A DNA stretch of 64,000 nucleotides from Mayfieldus sp963772265 (GCA_963772265.1 CAVYWS010000002.1:620001-684000); one strand, 5' to 3'. Counted from the first letter of the stretch, positions 1-10,142 are shown. Notes: generated by a model from the letters alone, not told the origin. A program made the numbers and translations.

Positions 1-1088
1 ACGGTCAGGTTCGGAATCCCGGCCGCGGCCAGCAGCTTCAGCCCCTCCTCGGAGTTGGTGCCGTCGAGGCGCACGACGATCGGCACCCCGATCTCGATCT
101 GCTTCGAAGCCTCGATGATCCCCTTGGCGACCTCGTCGCAGCGGGTGATGCCGCCGAAGATGTTGAAGAGAATCGCGCTCACCTTGGGGTCGGAGGTGAT
201 CACCTCGAGGGCGTCGACGATCGCATCCGCCTTCGAGCCACCGCCGGCGTCGAGGAAGTTGGCCGGCCTGCCGCCGGCCTGGGCGACGACGTCGAGGGTC
301 GACATGCAGAGTCCGGCGCCGTTGGCGAGGATCCCGACGTTGCCGTCGAGCTTCACGTAGGTGAGGCCCTTCTCCTTAGCGATCCGCTCCTGCGGGTCCT
401 CGGCCGAGCGGTCGCGCAGCTCGGCCAGGTCCTCGTGGCGGTAGAGCGCGTTGTTGTCGATCGTCATCTTCGAGTCCAGCGCGACCACCTTGCGGTCCTC
501 GGTGACGATCAACGGGTTGACCTCGATCAGGGTCGCGTCCTCGGCCACGGCGACCTCCTTCAGCTCGAGCAGCAGCTCGGCCACCTGGTCCTGGACGTCG
601 TCGTCGATCTTCGCGTCCGCCGCGACCTGCCCGGCCTGCTCGGGACCGAACTCCCGGCCGGGCTCGATATGGCGCTGGACCAGCGCCCCGGGGTCCTTCT
701 CGGCCATCTCCTCGACGTCCATGCCGCCCACCGCCGAGAGCATCGCCAGCAGCTTCTTCTCGGAGCGGTCGAGAATGACCGAGGCGTAGTACTCCGAGGC
801 GATCTCCGACGCCCCCTCGATCCAGAGGTCGTGGACGGTGAAGCCGCGAATGTCCATCCCGAGGATCGCCTCGGAGTGCTCGCGGGCCTCCTCGGCGTCC
901 TTGGCGATCTTGATCCCGCCCGCCTTGCCCCGTTTGCCGATCGCGACCTGGGCCTTGACCACACAGGGAAAGCCGATTTCCTCGGCCGCGGCAACCGCTT
1001 CGTCGACGGTCGTCGCGTGGCGCCCTTCGGGCACCGGCAGACCGTGCTTTGCGAACAGCTGCTTTCCCTGATACTCGAGAAGGTCCAT
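1..1088 (-). CDS. sucC: Succinyl-CoA synthetase (ADP-forming) beta subunit, partial
   Basis: This is the ATP-grasp beta subunit of succinate-CoA ligase, which interconverts succinyl-CoA and succinate with ADP/ATP in the TCA cycle. The reading frame starts at the ATG at 1086-1088 (MDLLEYQGKQLF, the classic sucC start). It runs off the left edge after about 362 of the usual 380-390 residues, so only the extreme C-terminus is missing. The ATP-grasp N-terminus with PCVVKAQV, the metal-binding segment LIEVNPLIV and the C-terminal ligase domain (AILFNIFGGITRCDEVAKG) are all present. No frameshift is seen. sucD would be expected just outside the window, since the gene reads leftward. The family assignment is secure. 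Confidence 0.96.
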   Translation of the reverse strand, partial: MDLLEYQGKQLFAKHGLPVPEGRHATTVDEAVAAAEEIGFPCVVKAQVAIGKRGKAGGIKIAKDAEEAREHSEAILGMDIRGFTVHDLWIEGASEIASEYYASVILDRSEKKLLAMLSAVGGMDVEEMAEKDPGALVQRHIEPGREFGPEQAGQVAADAKIDDDVQDQVAELLLELKEVAVAEDATLIEVNPLIVTEDRKVVALDSKMTIDNNALYRHEDLAELRDRSAEDPQERIAKEKGLTYVKLDGNVGILANGAGLCMSTLDVVAQAGGRPANFLDAGGGSKADAIVDALEVITSDPKVSAILFNIFGGITRCDEVAKGIIEASKQIEIGVPIVVRLDGTNSEEGLKLLAAAGIPNLT

Positions 1089-1211
1089 AGGTTCGCGCGA
1101 GACTATCCGACCGTCTTGGGCGGGCGCTGGCGGTTCGCCGGGCGCTCCTTGCGATAATGCCGCGCTCGCCTCCCCGCGAATCCCCTCGCGCCCTGCGCGA
1201 ATCCCCTCCAC

Positions 1212-1898
1212 ATGCCGCTCCCCAGCCTCAAAACCATCGAATGGGTCACTACTGACTGCTACGGCTCCCTGATCGATTGGGAGAAGGGCATCCTCGAGTC
1301 GTTCAAGGCCGAGGCCGAGAGCGATGGCTTCAGCTTCGAGGAGAAGCCGTTCATGGACCGCTTCTTCGAGGTCCAGGCGGAGATCATGGCCGGTTCCTAC
1401 GAGCTCTACGCCGAGGTCCTGCGACGCACCGCGGTCAAGGTCGCGGGGGAGTTCGGCTGGGAGCTCGAGCCCTCCCGGGCGCAGTTCCTGCCCGACAGCG
1501 TCGAGCGCTGGCCCGCGTTCAGGGAGGCGAACGCCGCCATGGACCGGCTCAAGAAGCGCTACCAGATCGGGATCATCTCCAACGTCGACGACAAGCTGCT
1601 CGGGATCTCGCGCCGGCACCTGCGCACCGAGCTCGACCTCGTCGTCACCGCGCAGCAGGTCCGCAGCTACAAGCCCGACCCGACCCACTTCCGCGAGTGC
1701 GCGCGCCGGATTGGAGGAAAGAAGGGCTGGGTGCACATCGGCTCGGGCTACGACAACGAGGTCGCCCCCTGCCTGAAGCAGAACGTGCCGGTGATCTGGG
1801 TCAACCGCAACGGCGAGAAGCTCGAAGGGCGAAAGGCCCCCACGGCGACGGTCAAGAACCTGCGCGAGGCTGCCAACAAGCTCGGCGCCCGCGGCTAG
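1212..1898 (+). CDS. HAD-family hydrolase, type II haloacid dehalogenase-like
   Basis: A 228-residue soluble haloacid dehalogenase superfamily protein. Motif I is near residue 15 (TTDCYGSLIDWE, close to the type II haloacid dehalogenase signature), a motif II Ser lies in IGIISNVDD near residue 120, the motif III Lys is in SYKPDP and acidic residues follow in GSGYDNEV. The length matches type II dehalogenases (about 220-240 residues), but the substrate cannot be read from sequence and may be a phosphate ester or a haloacid. It is intact, diverges from sucC across a 123-base gap and ends 7 bases before the convergent GNAT gene. A paralogue sits at 55963-56673. Confidence 0.8.
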   Translation: MPLPSLKTIEWVTTDCYGSLIDWEKGILESFKAEAESDGFSFEEKPFMDRFFEVQAEIMAGSYELYAEVLRRTAVKVAGEFGWELEPSRAQFLPDSVERWPAFREANAAMDRLKKRYQIGIISNVDDKLLGISRRHLRTELDLVVTAQQVRSYKPDPTHFRECARRIGGKKGWVHIGSGYDNEVAPCLKQNVPVIWVNRNGEKLEGRKAPTATVKNLREAANKLGARG

Positions 1899-1905
1899 CG
1901 GGCCG

Positions 1906-2364
1906 CTACAGCCACAGGGTCAGATAGAGGTTGCGGCCGCCGCCGAAGCGGCCCGGGGTCGTGCTGTCGAACCCGAGCGACTCATAGAGCGCCAGGGCCG
2001 GCTCGTTGCGCTCGTTGGCGTCGAGCTGGATCCGCCTGCAGCCGCGTGCGCGGGCCCGCTCGATGCAGGCCTGCACCAGCGCCCGCCCGGCGCCTCCCCG
2101 GCGCGCCTCGGGGGAGACGAAGAGGTCTTCCAGCCAGGCGTCCTCGGCTCCGGTCCAGACCGAGGGCCGGAAGCGAATCTGGGCGACCCCGACCGCGGGG
2201 TCGCCCGCGAGCAGGAACTCGGTCCGCTCGTCGTCGATCAGCTCCCCGACGACCCGGCCGATCTGCTCGACGGCCGGCTCACGCTCTTCGTAGTAGTCGC
2301 GAAAGCCGGCGATCAGCGCCGTGACCGCCTCCTCGTCGCCGCGTTTCGCGATCCACACCTTCAT
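1906..2364 (-). CDS. GNAT-family N-acetyltransferase
   Basis: A 152-residue protein with the GNAT fold. The acetyl-CoA pyrophosphate loop is in the segment VSPEARRGGAGRALVQACIE (about residues 87-106), and the C-terminal signature LDANERNEPALALYESLGF is typical of aminoglycoside/ribosomal-protein-like acetyltransferases. I chose the ATG at 2362-2364 because the open frame upstream of it lies inside the neighbouring sulfatase-like gene in another frame. The start lies 1 base after the stop of that gene, so the two are probably co-transcribed. The acceptor substrate is unknown. Confidence 0.85.
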   Translation of the reverse strand: MKVWIAKRGDEEAVTALIAGFRDYYEEREPAVEQIGRVVGELIDDERTEFLLAGDPAVGVAQIRFRPSVWTGAEDAWLEDLFVSPEARRGGAGRALVQACIERARARGCRRIQLDANERNEPALALYESLGFDSTTPGRFGGGRNLYLTLWL

Positions 2365-2365
2365 C

Positions 2366-4492
2366 TCACGGGCCCAGGGGCTGCAGGCTGATCGAAGGGC
2401 CGGAGCCGACGACGCGGTATAGCTCGACCCGGTTTGCGCCGCGACGCAGGAAGCGCGGAGGGACCAGCAGCGAGTAGCGCACGTCCCCGTGCGCGGCGTA
2501 GCTTCGTCCGACCGCGGCGACGCGGCCGTTGACGGCAGCCGCGAGCGCCACGCCGGGATCGGCGTCGGAGATCCCCCCGCGCAGAAGCGAGGCGAGCACC
2601 ACGGGGGCGCGTGGATTGACGTCGCGCAGGTTGCCGGCCTCGTCGAGGCTGGCGCTGGCGTCATCCGGCGGCGAGGCCGACAGCGTGCCAACCGGCCGGC
2701 CGACCAGCTCCGGATGCGGCCCGAAGCGCAGTACCGGTCCCCAGCCGCTGTCGGTGCCGAAGCTGCGGGCGATGCGCGCCACGTAGGCGTCGCGCAGGGT
2801 CTCGACCCGGGCGAAGGGAAGGGTGGACTGGCCGTCGGGACTGTCGGCGACCGTCACCCGGCCGGGCGGGCATGGATAGCGGGGCCAGGGATATTCGATG
2901 CCGAGCAGGCGCGCCATCGTGGGAAGGATGTCGGTTGTGCAGACGCGCTGGTCGACGACCCGGGGGCGCCCCTCACCAGGCGCCTTGATGAACAACGGCA
3001 CCGGCGCGATCTGCCCCAGATTGGCGTGGGTTGGGTTGCGCCGCGGGACGTGCGGGATCACCGCGTTGCCGTGATCGGCGGTGACGACGATCAGGGCGCG
3101 ATCCCAGAGCCCGTCCCTGCGCAGGCGTTCGATCAGCTCGCCGAGCAGATGATCGGTGAACCCCGTCTCGAGCATGTGGCGCTGCAGCGCCAGGTCGGTC
3201 AGCGAGCGCGGCCCCTCCCATTGGGTGCCGTCGCCGAGCACGTCCCCGAACTCGCTCGAGAGGTTCGAGAACTTGCGCCCGTCGGGGAAGTGGTTCCACG
3301 GGTAATGCGGCTTCTCGACATGGATCAGGTTCAGGGTCCGCCCGCCCTGAAGGCCCGAGATGAAGCGGGCCATGCGGACCGACTCGTCGCCGGTTGTCTG
3401 CTCGCCGAAGGCCGCGGCGACGCGATCCGGGTCGCGCGCGTTGCGAAGCCGCGGGGCCTGGCCGCCGCTCTGGTTGACGAAGTCGCCGAAGGTCTGGTCG
3501 ACCGGCGGCAGGCCCTGGGCGAGGCCGTCGGGCAGCAGCAGCCGCTCCGAGACGACGCGCAGATCGGAGAAGAGGGAGCCGAGCCCGCTGGCCGGGAAGC
3601 TGCGGCCCTGGTCGCCGCAGATGTCACTGGGGCAGATATTCGTGACGTTCTCCATCACGTGCATCCGATAGGTCCCGCCGAGCAGGGTGAAGACGCTCCG
3701 CGGCTGCTGTGAGGAGATCGGCAGCTCGTCCTCGTCGGGGCGGGTGCCGGTCATGATCGCCGGCACGGCGCGGGGCGTAAAGCCGGCGACCGTGGTCGCG
3801 CCCCGGTACCAGGTCGAGTGCGCGGCGAGCTCGGCGAAGGCCGGAAAGCGCTTCGCGTCGATGCCTCCCGAGCGGTCCATCAGCGTTCCGATCGGAAGCT
3901 CGTCGAATATGACCTCGACGACCGGCGCCCGGGAGCGAATCTCAACCCCCGCGGCCTTCGCCTCGCTCTGCGGCAGGACGAGGTCGGAGACGTCGCTGAA
4001 CAGAAGGAAGGCTCCGAGCACGATCAGCGGCGCCGGGATCAGCACGTCGGCGATCGCGCGCCAGAAGCGGGTGCGGGCGTAGCCGGTGGCGACCAGCGCT
4101 CCGGCGGCGAGGGCGGCGAGGATCAGGACGCCGCCGGGGTCGTCGGCGAGCTTCTTCTCCACCTGCAGCGCGATCGCTGCGACGAGCAGCGCGACGAGTG
4201 CCAGGTGGATCGCCCAGCGAACCCGCGGGTCGATCCGCTGCGCCACCGCCTCGACGGCGAGCATCGCCAGCGGCGGCAGCAGCGTGAACGCGATCGAGAA
4301 GGCGAGGATGTCGCCGGCGTCGTTGCCGCGGGCGACGAAGAAGTCAGCATTTCGTCCAAGCAGGTCGAAGAGCGGCTCGACGAAGGCGAGCGCCCACAGC
4401 GCGGCCAGGTGCCCCGCGCCGACGAGCAGCGACGGGGTGCCGGGGCTCTCCGGCCCTGGCCGGCCCTGGTCCGATCGGCCACTCACTTGCAT
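2366..4492 (-). CDS. Membrane-anchored alkaline phosphatase-superfamily (sulfatase-like) protein
   Basis: About 708 residues. The N-terminal third has about five hydrophobic helices (for example LAALWALAFVEPLFDLLG and WAIHLALVALLVAAIAL), followed by a sulfatase/LtaS-type extracytoplasmic domain. Visible pieces are VVEVIFDELP, a candidate nucleophile region TPRAVPAIMTG, FIKAPGEG and the metal-ligand motif VVTADHGN. There is no CxPSR formylglycine motif, so it is probably not a true sulfatase but a phosphoglycerol/phosphoethanolamine transferase-like enzyme. The start at 4490-4492 (MQVSGRSDQ) is preferred to the longer open frame from 4717, whose extra residues look like non-coding Arg/Pro-rich translation. 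It is a close paralogue of 6294-8437 and diverges from the arylsulfatase. Confidence 0.8.
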   Translation of the reverse strand: MQVSGRSDQGRPGPESPGTPSLLVGAGHLAALWALAFVEPLFDLLGRNADFFVARGNDAGDILAFSIAFTLLPPLAMLAVEAVAQRIDPRVRWAIHLALVALLVAAIALQVEKKLADDPGGVLILAALAAGALVATGYARTRFWRAIADVLIPAPLIVLGAFLLFSDVSDLVLPQSEAKAAGVEIRSRAPVVEVIFDELPIGTLMDRSGGIDAKRFPAFAELAAHSTWYRGATTVAGFTPRAVPAIMTGTRPDEDELPISSQQPRSVFTLLGGTYRMHVMENVTNICPSDICGDQGRSFPASGLGSLFSDLRVVSERLLLPDGLAQGLPPVDQTFGDFVNQSGGQAPRLRNARDPDRVAAAFGEQTTGDESVRMARFISGLQGGRTLNLIHVEKPHYPWNHFPDGRKFSNLSSEFGDVLGDGTQWEGPRSLTDLALQRHMLETGFTDHLLGELIERLRRDGLWDRALIVVTADHGNAVIPHVPRRNPTHANLGQIAPVPLFIKAPGEGRPRVVDQRVCTTDILPTMARLLGIEYPWPRYPCPPGRVTVADSPDGQSTLPFARVETLRDAYVARIARSFGTDSGWGPVLRFGPHPELVGRPVGTLSASPPDDASASLDEAGNLRDVNPRAPVVLASLLRGGISDADPGVALAAAVNGRVAAVGRSYAAHGDVRYSLLVPPRFLRRGANRVELYRVVGSGPSISLQPLGP

Positions 4493-4611
4493 CCGATCTT
4501 GGCACCCGCGCCAGCCTCCTGCGCGACCGCTACCCTTCCGCAACTCAGGCGGGGGCGCGCGGTTACCTGTTGGGCGCAGCCCACGCGGGCCGCCCAGCCG
4601 AATTGATTTCG

Positions 4612-6290
4612 ATGCCGTCGCAGAAGTTGCCCCATCCGATGCTTCGCTCCGTCGCCGCAGTGCTGGCCCTGGCCTGCGCGGTGGCCACCGGCCTGCTCGC
4701 AGGGCCTGCGGGCGCACCCGCGGCCGCGCAGCCGGACATCGTCGTGATCCAGACCGACGACATGACTCTGGCCGACCTCTATTCGACCTATACCGATCCG
4801 CTCACCGGGCTCCCGCTGGCGGTGATGCCGAACACGCTCAACCTGATCGCCGCACAGGGAATCACCTTCCGCCGCTACTACGTCTCCAACCCCCTCTGCT
4901 GCCCGTCGCGGACGACGATGCTGACCGGGCGCTACTCGCACAACACCGGGGTGCTGACCAACTTCTTCCCCAGCGGCGGCTACTACAAGTTCGACCTCGA
5001 GCACAACGTCGCGATGTGGCTGCACGCCGACGGCTACCGGACCAGCCACACCGGCAAGTTCCTCAACCAGTACGGCGACAACAACCCGGCCGAGGTGCCG
5101 CCGGGCTGGGACGACTGGCACACCGTGATCGGCGACGCCCGCCTCTTCTACGGCTACAAGACCAACGACAACGGGGTGGTCTCCGACCCCCACGGGTCCT
5201 TCGACGAGACCGACACGACCTATCCCGAGCGCGACGCTCCGACCTGCCCGGAAGCCCCGCCGCCGCTGCAGGAGTGCAACTACCTCACCGACCTGATCAA
5301 CCGCGACGCCCTCGACGCGATCACCAGCTTCGGCGCCAATCCCTTCTACGTCCAGGTCGATTACACGACGCCGCACGGGGACATCGTCACACCGGGGGGC
5401 CCGGAGCCCGCGCCGCGTTACGCCGGCACACTCGCCGGGGTCAAGGCGCCACGCGATCCGAGCTTCAACGAGTTCGACGTGTCCGACAAGCCAGCCTTCG
5501 TGCGCCACAACCCGCGCCTCGGCTTCGGAAAGATCGACTACATCGACCGCCGCTATGAGAACCGCCTCGAGGCGCTGCGCTCTGTCGACGACGGGGTCGG
5601 CCAGATCATCAATCAGCTCAACGCCTCGGGCGACCTCGCCAACACCTACGTCGTCTTCATCTCCGACAACGGGTTCTTCCAGGGCCAGCACCGCTTCGAC
5701 TCGGCCAAGTTCCTGCCCTACGAGCCCTCCACCCACCTGCCCCTGCTGATCCGCGGGCCCGGGCATCCTGCCCGGCAGCGTCAGCAAGGAGCTGGTCGCC
5801 AACGTCGACTTCGCGCCGACCTTCGCGCAGCTCAGCGGCGCCCGCGCGACCGCGACGATGGACGGCCGTTCGCTGGTTCGCTTCTGGACCGACCCGGCGA
5901 AGAAGACAAAGCGGCCGATCCTGCTCGAGGGCTTCACCGGCAAGGGCGAGGAGGGAGCGACGCTGCGGCTCCGCGGCGGGGCGCACGCTTCGATCAAGGC
6001 TTCCCCTCGGGACTACGAGGGGGTGAGGATCGGCCCCTACAAGTTCATCCAGTACCGCAGCGGCGCCAAGGAGCTCTACCACCTCGCCAAGGACCGCTAC
6101 GAGCTCCACTCGCGGCACCTCGATCCCCGTTACCGCGAGGTCAAGGCATGGCTCTCGAAGCTGCTCTCGCACCTCGAGCACTGCCGTGCCAGGAGCTGCA
6201 AGCGGCAGGTGAAGCAGGATCCCCAAGCCGCAGCCCAAGCACAAGCCGAAGCCCAAGCACGGCAAGCACAAGCACCCACAGGCAGGCTAG
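4612..6290 (+). CDS. Secreted arylsulfatase (formylglycine type), frameshifted
   Basis: An extracellular sulfatase. A signal peptide (MLRSVAAVLALACAVATGL, possible start at 4639) leads into PDIVVIQTDDM, the metal-binding N-terminus. The active-site motif CCPSRTTMLTGRYSHNTG near residue 100 is the CxPSR signature, in which the Cys is converted to formylglycine. YVVFISDNGFFQGQHR supplies the second metal site. The frame breaks at about 5763, in the GGGCCCGGG run, and continues in the next frame (ILPGSVSKELVANVDFAPT). A second break at about 6215 restores a Lys/Pro/His-rich tail ending at TAG 6288-6290, so the gene stops before the convergent neighbour. Likely role is release of sulfate from sulfated organics, matching the sulfate operon downstream. 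Confidence 0.85.
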
Positions 6291-6293
6291 GGC

Positions 6294-8437
6294 TCAGTTC
6301 CCGCCCAGCGGGGTGAGGCTGCCCCCCGCCCCGATCGAGTAGATCCCGATCGAGTTTCGCCCCGGACGGAGCGTCTGCGGAGGTATCACCGCCCCGGCCC
6401 AGGTGTCGCCGTTGAAGAGGAAGGAGCGGCAGGTCGCCGCGACTCGGCCGTTGGCCGAGATCGCGATCAGGCTGTTGCCCTCGACGCCCGAGAGCTTTGC
6501 GGCGACGAAGGCGGGCACCTTGAGGTTCGTTCTTGAGCCTGACGTCGCTCCAGAGGCTCTCGTCGTCGAGGCTGGCGCTGCCCGCGCTTCCCGCCCCGCT
6601 GATCGGCGGCGCGGGCTTTCCAAGCAGGTCCGACCGCGGCCCGAGCTGCCAGATCCCGGTATCGGCGCCGAAGCGGAGCTTGTTCCGGAACAGGATTTCT
6701 CGCCGCTCGGCGAGCATCTTCTCGAACGGCTCGCTGACGGTCGTCTTCAGCCCGTTCTTGATCACGACCCGGCCGCCGCTGCCGTCGTCGACGATCGGTT
6801 CGCCCTCGGTCTTGTAGGGCAGGTCCACCCCCAGCTCCCTGGCGATCGTCGGCACGATGTCGATCGTGTGGGTATGCGTCTCGGAGACCTTGCCGGTCTT
6901 CTGCCCGGGGTACTTGATGAACAGCGGCGAGTTGGCGATGCCGCCGAAGTCCCCGGGCGAAGCGATCCGGCGGTAGGTCTTGGGGTCGAAGTCGATCCCG
7001 TGGTCGGCGGTGACCACCACCAGCGCCTTGTCCCAGATCCCGCGGCGCTTGAGATCGCTGATCAGCAGCGAGACAAGGCGGTCGGCATAGGCGTTCTGGA
7101 TCAAGTGGCGCTGCTGGGTGGTCGCGACGCCGCCCTCGCCGGCGGCCCACTTCTGCGCGTTCGGCCCGGCGACGTCGGAGATCGCGCTGAAGTTGTAGGA
7201 CTGGCCGTTGGGCAGGAAGTGGAACGGCTCGTGGGGCAGCTCCATGTGGATGAAGTTGAAGCTGCGGCCGCCGTCGGGGATCTTCGCCGCCCAGCGCTGG
7301 AACTCGCCCGGCGTCGGGGGCACGAAGAGGTCCTGGGCGAAGTTCCCGGCGGTCTGCCCGCCGCCTCCGTTGTTGCCGAAGTTTCCGAACGTGGCGCTGA
7401 CGTCGGGCTGCTTGTTGGCCAGGGCGGGCGGCAGGATCAGCTTCTTCTGGACGATCCAGAGGTCGTCTACCAGGCTCTTCAGCCGCGACGACCTGGCTCT
7501 GCTGGGGTACGCCCCCGCCGCCGTTCGGGCACAGCGACGGCGGGCAGACGTCGGTGACCGGCTCGACGACGTTGAACTTGTACTGGCCGCCGAGCAGGCT
7601 GAAGATGCTGTTCGGCTGGTCGGAGGAGATCGGCAGGGTCGACCAGTCGGGGTTGTTGCCGGTCTCGATCGCCGGCACGGCGCGGCCGGTGAAGTCGGCG
7701 ACCGTCGAGTTGTCGCGATACCAGGTGGAGTTCGCGGCCAGCTTGGCGAAGCCCGGGTAGCGCTTCGCGTCGACCGCCTTGCCCGACGGATCCATGATCG
7801 TCGCGGTCGGGAACTCGTCGAAGACGACCTCGACGACGGGCGTCTTCGACGGCACCTTCACCCCCAGGGCGCTGGCGTTCTCGGCCGGGAAGATCAGCTT
7901 GTGGGTGTCGCTGAAGAAGATGAACAGGACGAGGAAGACGATCGGGGCCGGGGTGAGGACGTCGAGCAGCTGCTTGACGAACCCCTGCTTGTAGAGGCCG
8001 TAGGCGAACAGCGCCCCGAGGGCCAGCGCGACGACGATCATCAGCCCGGCCGGGCGCTGGTAGATGTGCTTTTGGATCTGCACCGCGAAGACGGCGAAGA
8101 GCAGCGCCACGAGGACCAGGTGCAGGATCCGGTAGGCCGCCTCGCTGATGATCTTCACCACCGCCTCGACCAGCAGGGCGACGAGCGGCGGCAGCACCGT
8201 GAAGCCGATCGAGAAGATCAGGATGTCGCCGGAGGTGTTGGAGCGGGCGACCCAGAAGTCGGCGTTGCTTCCCAGCAGGTCGAGCAGCGGCTGCACGAAC
8301 GCGAACGCCCACAGCGCCCCCAGATGGGCGCCGCCCAGCAGCAGCTCTCCGAGCGAGCCGCCGCTCAGGGTCGCCCGGATCCTCCCGGCGCGCGGGCTGG
8401 CGGTCCGCGGAATGGCTTCGGCGCCCTCGGTTGCCAT
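6294..8437 (-). CDS. Membrane-anchored sulfatase-like (phosphoglycerol transferase-like) protein, frameshifted
   Basis: Paralogue of 2366-4492 with the same plan: about five N-terminal membrane helices (LGALWAFAFVQPLLDLLG, LHLVLVALLFAVFAVQIQ), then a sulfatase-fold domain with VVEVVFDEFPTATIMD, TGRAVPAIETG, FIHMELPHEPFHFLP and VVVTADHGIDFD. It lacks the CxPSR motif. Two single-base breaks are inferred. At about 7490 the frame leaves PNGGGGVPQQS and resumes with SLVDDLWIVQKK. At about 6530 it leaves RLKNE and resumes with LKVPAFVAAKLSG. ATG 8435-8437 directly abuts the stop of the upstream methyltransferase gene (8438), indicating one operon. Probable role is modification of envelope glycans or lipids; the substrate is not known. 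Confidence 0.78.
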
Positions 8438-9856
8438 TCAGGCTCTCGGGCGGGCGAGGTAGAGGAGGCGAACTCCGGATGGAAGCCCTTCGGTGCGCTC
8501 GACCTCGAAGCGCTCCTCCAGCAGCCGCTCGAACGTCTGCAGCTCGTAGTCGGCGTTGGAGCCCTCGCGCTTGCCGGAGAGGAGCTTGCGGACCATCGGG
8601 TCCTCGCGCTTCGGGAACTCGATCACCAGGGTGGCGCCGAGCTCGCGCAGCCAGTCCAGGAACTCGGCGATCGGGACGTTGGCGGTGATCGAGACGTGGT
8701 GGATCAAGGCCAGCGCCAGGACCAGATCCGGAGTGCCTCGGTCCTCCAGTGTCCGCCGCTCCAGCCCCCTCCAGCCCAGTCCGGGTGAGGGGTCGGCGAG
8801 ATTCGCTACCAACGGCAGGATGCGGCGGTCGTCCTCGTCGCGAAGGGACCGGTACAGGGCCTCGATCGTGGCCTCGTCGTAATCGAAGGCGACGACCTGG
8901 TCGGAGTGCTCGGCGGCGATTCGCGAGTAGGCGCCGTCGTTGCAGCCCATGTCCCAGGTCAGCCCGGGCTTGGTCGAGGCTGCGGCGGCGCGCACGAACT
9001 CGGCCTTGTGCTCGGCGTCGGCGTCGCTGTAGGTGCACTCGTTGCGGTAGTTGGTCCAGGCCGTGTCGCCGGCCTTCCAGGAGAGCTTGGAGACGACGCT
9101 GCGCATCCCCTGGATCAGTGCCTTCGTGCGCTGGGGCTTGTACTTGGCGCGCTGCTCCTCCTTGATCTCGCCCGCCTCGCGGCTCTCGTAGCGGCGCTCG
9201 AGGCGCGCGTGCAGGGCGACGTGCGCGAGCACCCCGCGCCGGAAGCGGTCGCGGAAGGTGAAGAAGCGGACGGCCTCGCTGGGCGTGATCCCGTCGATCG
9301 AGCCCCGTAGCCAGGGCTGGAATGGGATGTCCTTGTGCGCCTGGATCAGGAGCGGATAGAGGAACAGCATGCAGAACTGCCGGTAGCCCGCCCACGGCTC
9401 TCCCTCGCGCAGGCGCTCGAACGAGCCGACGTCGATGAAGACGGGAGCCGAGCCGCGGAACTGGACGTTGTACGGCGTGGCGTCCTTCAGCGTCATCCCC
9501 TCGTCGAGCGCTTCGAGCTGAAGGTCGAGCTGCAGCAGCGCCGCGTCGCGCAGCATCCCGAAGGGCCACTCGTAGGGATAGGAGACGAAGGGCACCCGCT
9601 CGTGCCGCAGGACGGTCGCGGTGCCCTCGGGAAGGATCTCCGCGGCGCCGTCGCCGAGCGCGTCGCGCCCCACCTCCTCGGTGCCGATCAGCCGCCCTTC
9701 GGAGGTCAGGCGCTCGAACAGCGGGGAACCGGCGAGCGAGCGCCAGTCATCGGCGCCGGTCCCGCTCAGTGCCCGGTAGACCGCGTCCGGGGCGACTACG
9801 ACCCGGCTGTCGCGATCGCGAAAAGAGCCAGGTTCTACCCGGGCGGCCTCAACCAC
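8438..9856 (-). CDS. NoeA-like class I SAM-dependent methyltransferase
   Basis: 472 residues, intact. The N-terminal region has LRHERVPFVSYPYEW and DATPYNVQF...PVFIDVGSFE, as in proteins annotated as nodulation protein NoeA-like methyltransferases. The SAM-binding Rossmann motif is TWDMGCNDGAYSR near residue 300, with VVAFDYDE as the acidic motif II, and VLALALIHHVSI follows. The start at 9854-9856 gives the usual N-terminus; no upstream in-frame alternative was preferred. It lies 39 bases after the small membrane protein gene and abuts the sulfatase-like gene. The operon suggests methylation of an envelope sugar or lipid head group, but the acceptor is unknown. Confidence 0.8.
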   Translation of the reverse strand: MVEAARVEPGSFRDRDSRVVVAPDAVYRALSGTGADDWRSLAGSPLFERLTSEGRLIGTEEVGRDALGDGAAEILPEGTATVLRHERVPFVSYPYEWPFGMLRDAALLQLDLQLEALDEGMTLKDATPYNVQFRGSAPVFIDVGSFERLREGEPWAGYRQFCMLFLYPLLIQAHKDIPFQPWLRGSIDGITPSEAVRFFTFRDRFRRGVLAHVALHARLERRYESREAGEIKEEQRAKYKPQRTKALIQGMRSVVSKLSWKAGDTAWTNYRNECTYSDADAEHKAEFVRAAAASTKPGLTWDMGCNDGAYSRIAAEHSDQVVAFDYDEATIEALYRSLRDEDDRRILPLVANLADPSPGLGWRGLERRTLEDRGTPDLVLALALIHHVSITANVPIAEFLDWLRELGATLVIEFPKREDPMVRKLLSGKREGSNADYELQTFERLLEERFEVERTEGLPSGVRLLYLARPRA

Positions 9857-9895
9857 GGCTTGTACTCCGATCGGGCCCGGGGAAGCCCAACCGGG

Positions 9896-10117
9896 TTAGA
9901 CGGGCTCCTTCTCCGTCTCGCGCCGGGCGGTGGTGGTGGCGCTGGCCTCGGCGGCCGGCTTGGTCTCCTCGTCGTCGAACTTCTTCCAGAACATCAGGGT
10001 TCGGAAGACGCGCCTGCCGAACATCTTGATCGAGACCAGGACCGTCGCGACTCCTCCGAGCAGCGCTTGAAGCATGACGCTCCCGCTGCCGGGGTCCAGG
10101 TACGCGAAGACTCTCAT
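9896..10117 (-). CDS. Small single-pass membrane protein with YLDPGSG motif
   Basis: 73 residues: a short N-terminus with AYLDPGSGS, one hydrophobic segment (MLQALLGGVATVLVSIKMF), a basic stretch and an acidic/Thr-rich tail. From memory, short proteins starting with Y-[LI]-DPG-[ST]-GS and a single helix are common in Actinobacteria and Cyanobacteria beside envelope genes, but I know of no assigned function. The start ATG 10115-10117 has a good ribosome site (AGAAGGAG about 9 bases upstream on this strand). It is the first gene of the probable operon with the methyltransferase and the sulfatase-like protein. Confidence 0.72.
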   Translation of the reverse strand: MRVFAYLDPGSGSVMLQALLGGVATVLVSIKMFGRRVFRTLMFWKKFDDEETKPAAEASATTTARRETEKEPV

Positions 10118-10142
10118 CGGGTGGGCTCCTTCTGCATTGGGG

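Noticed and set aside
4612..6290. Programmed frameshifting in the arylsulfatase
   Set aside because: The same kind of break occurs in more than twenty unrelated genes without shared slippery sites, so errors are more likely.
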